From Lactobacillus sp. ESL0677 (GTDB lineage Bacteria > Bacillota > Bacilli > Lactobacillales > Lactobacillaceae): a stretch of 64,000 nt of DNA. The notes beneath the pieces are model-generated. The model made no database searches and was not told the DNA's origin. It worked only from the letters and a program-made list of their open reading frames with translations. Location: assembly GCF_029392875.1 (NCBI RefSeq), contig NZ_CP113946.1, forward strand, positions 1,364,001 to 1,428,000, read 5' to 3'. Both the position numbers and the translations under genes were made by a program. The stretch's first letter is position 1; the number at the start of each line of letters is the position of its first letter. Positions 62,901 through 64,000 of the stretch are shown piece after piece.

Positions 62901-62997
62901 TAATTTTCCCTAAATCTAGTGTACTAACTATCCTATTTTGCAAGCAAAGCTAATAATTCTCAATCACATAGCTATTCATTTTAGGAAAAATTAAATT

Positions 62998-64000
62998 TTA
63001 TTTGGCAACAATGTTAACAATCTTATTCGGTACGACGATGACCTTTTTGACATCTTTACCAGCTAAGAATTTTTGAACATGTGGCAATGCCAAAGCCTGC
63101 TCTTGCAGCTCATCCTTAGCTGTATCCTTAGCAGCGTTGAAATTGCCGCGCAACCTGCCGTTTACTTGAACCATAATTTCTACCGTTGATTCAATTAACT
63201 TAGCTGGATCATAAGTTGGCCATTTAGCAAAGGTAACTGATTGGTCATGACCCATGATTTGCCAAATTTCTTCCATCATGTGTGGTGCAACTGGTGCCAT
63301 CAGAGTAATAAAGCCTTCTGCGTATTCCCGTGGGATTGTCTTAACCTTTTGGGCTGCATTAACAAAGACCATCATTTGCGAAATCGCAGTATTGAAGTGC
63401 AAAGCCTCAAAGTCTTCGGTTACCTTCTTAACGGTTTCGGCATATACCTTGTCCAGCGTACCGTCATTTTCGTTAACGATGTTTTCTTGTGGGATTGCCT
63501 TCAAGTCCAAATCGTTTACAAATAGACGCCAAACGCGATCCAAGAACTTCTTGGTCGAAGCAGGACCATTGTCATCCCAATCAATTGAGGCATCTAATGG
63601 GCCCATGAACATTTCGTAAGTTCTCAGGCTGTCTGCGCCGTATTCATCAATCACATCGTCTGGATTAACAACGTTGCCTTTAGACTTAGACATCTTTTCG
63701 TGGTTCTTTAAAATCAAACCTTGATTGTATAGACGCTGGAACGGTTCCTCATTTGGTACAACACCCAAGTCGTAGAGAACCATGTTCCAGAAACGTGCGT
63801 AGAGCAAGTGCCGCACTGCGTGCTCTGCCCCACCAATGTACAAGTCAACTGGCAACCACTTCTTAAGCAAGTCATAGTCAGCTAGCTTTTGGTCATTATG
63901 CGGATCAACGTAACGGATAAAGTACCATGATGAGCCAGCCCAGTTAGGCATCGTGTTTGTCTCTCGTTTACCCTTGCGGCCATTTTCATCAACAACGTTA
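62998..64000 (-). CDS. leuS: Leucyl-tRNA synthetase, C-terminal part (starts outside the window)
   Basis: Class I synthetase charging tRNA-Leu. The last 333 codons are present, and the frame is open to the window edge. Seen: [47 protein letters not shown] in pieces, the catalytic loop [16 protein letters not shown], the helical anticodon-binding domain and the C-terminal domain ([29 protein letters not shown] in part). By chance its substrate type, tRNA-Leu, is also encoded nearby. Confidence 0.97.
   Translation of the reverse strand, partial: NVVDENGRKGKRETNTMPNWAGSSWYFIRYVDPHNDQKLADYDLLKKWLPVDLYIGGAEHAVRHLLYARFWNMVLYDLGVVPNEEPFQRLYNQGLILKNHEKMSKSKGNVVNPDDVIDEYGADSLRTYEMFMGPLDASIDWDDNGPASTKKFLDRVWRLFVNDLDLKAIPQENIVNENDGTLDKVYAETVKKVTEDFEALHFNTAISQMMVFVNAAQKVKTIPREYAEGFITLMAPVAPHMMEEIWQIMGHDQSVTFAKWPTYDPAKLIESTVEIMVQVNGRLRGNFNAAKDTAKDELQEQALALPHVQKFLAGKDVKKVIVVPNKIVNIVAK

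Noticed and set aside
1..64000. CRISPR array, prophage, rRNA operon or plasmid/conjugation genes
   Set aside because: I saw no regularly spaced repeats, integrase, phage structural genes, rRNA or mobilisation genes; the only mobile element found is the single IS.

Overview
The window is a gene-dense, AT-rich chromosomal stretch of a Lactobacillus sensu stricto (delbrueckii/acidophilus-type) genome. The basis is gene content and order: pheST, infC-rpmI-rplT, a yqeG-yqeH-nadD-yqeK-rsfS-tmcAL-yceD cluster, dnaB-dnaI-nrdR-coaE-mutM-polA-murC, ecsAB-trmB, a yhaO-yhaN-yhaM set, fba, argS and leuS. T-box leaders control aminoacyl-tRNA synthetases, and protein similarity is of lactobacillus type throughout. 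I cannot name the species. Most genes lie on the minus strand.

Layout. 1-3.6 kb: pheT (partial)-pheS behind a Phe T-box, an HxlR regulator and an RNA methyltransferase. 3.7-5.1 kb: acylphosphatase and YidC on the plus strand. 5.1-8.2 kb: an arylsulfotransferase and an APC permease behind a leader that encodes a tyrosine-rich 21-residue peptide and ends in an intrinsic terminator. 8.3-10.6 kb: an ArlRS-like two-component system. 10.7-15.7 kb: NAD/ribosome-assembly cluster. 15.8-17.1 kb: rplT-rpmI-infC with an L20-type leader and a non-canonical AUU start for infC. 17.2-20.1 kb: polar amino-acid ABC importer. 20.3-30.8 kb: thrS (Thr T-box) and a replication/repair run ending in murC.

30.9-38.5 kb is an accessory island between murC and ytpR. 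It holds an ISLre2-family insertion sequence with a 9-bp target duplication and a class III lanthipeptide operon. That operon runs (minus strand) three unannotated small precursor genes, an ABC exporter, and a trifunctional lyase-kinase-cyclase synthetase (LanKC). A divergent Rgg/PlcR-like regulator lies across a shared promoter region with a large palindrome. Two precursors carry the class III leader box ILxLQ at exactly residues 5-9. All three are Lys/His-rich and share a [ST]-x-x-C core. This is the most interesting system in the window.

38.5-64 kb returns to core genes: ytpR-trx-trmB-ecsBA, HIT protein, PrsA foldase, YhaM/YhaN/YhaO nucleic-acid enzymes, a class A PBP, a pseudouridine synthase, a MerR-TipAS regulator with phosphatase and MFS genes, fba with a cre-like site, argS (Arg T-box), an L,D-transpeptidase, NnrD, a D,D-carboxypeptidase, tRNA-Leu(CAG), a PspC-domain protein, a candidate small RNA, a MurJ/SpoVB-type flippase and the 3' part of leuS. 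Transcription-attenuation devices are unusually visible: three T-boxes, the L20 leader and the tyrosine-rich leader peptide.
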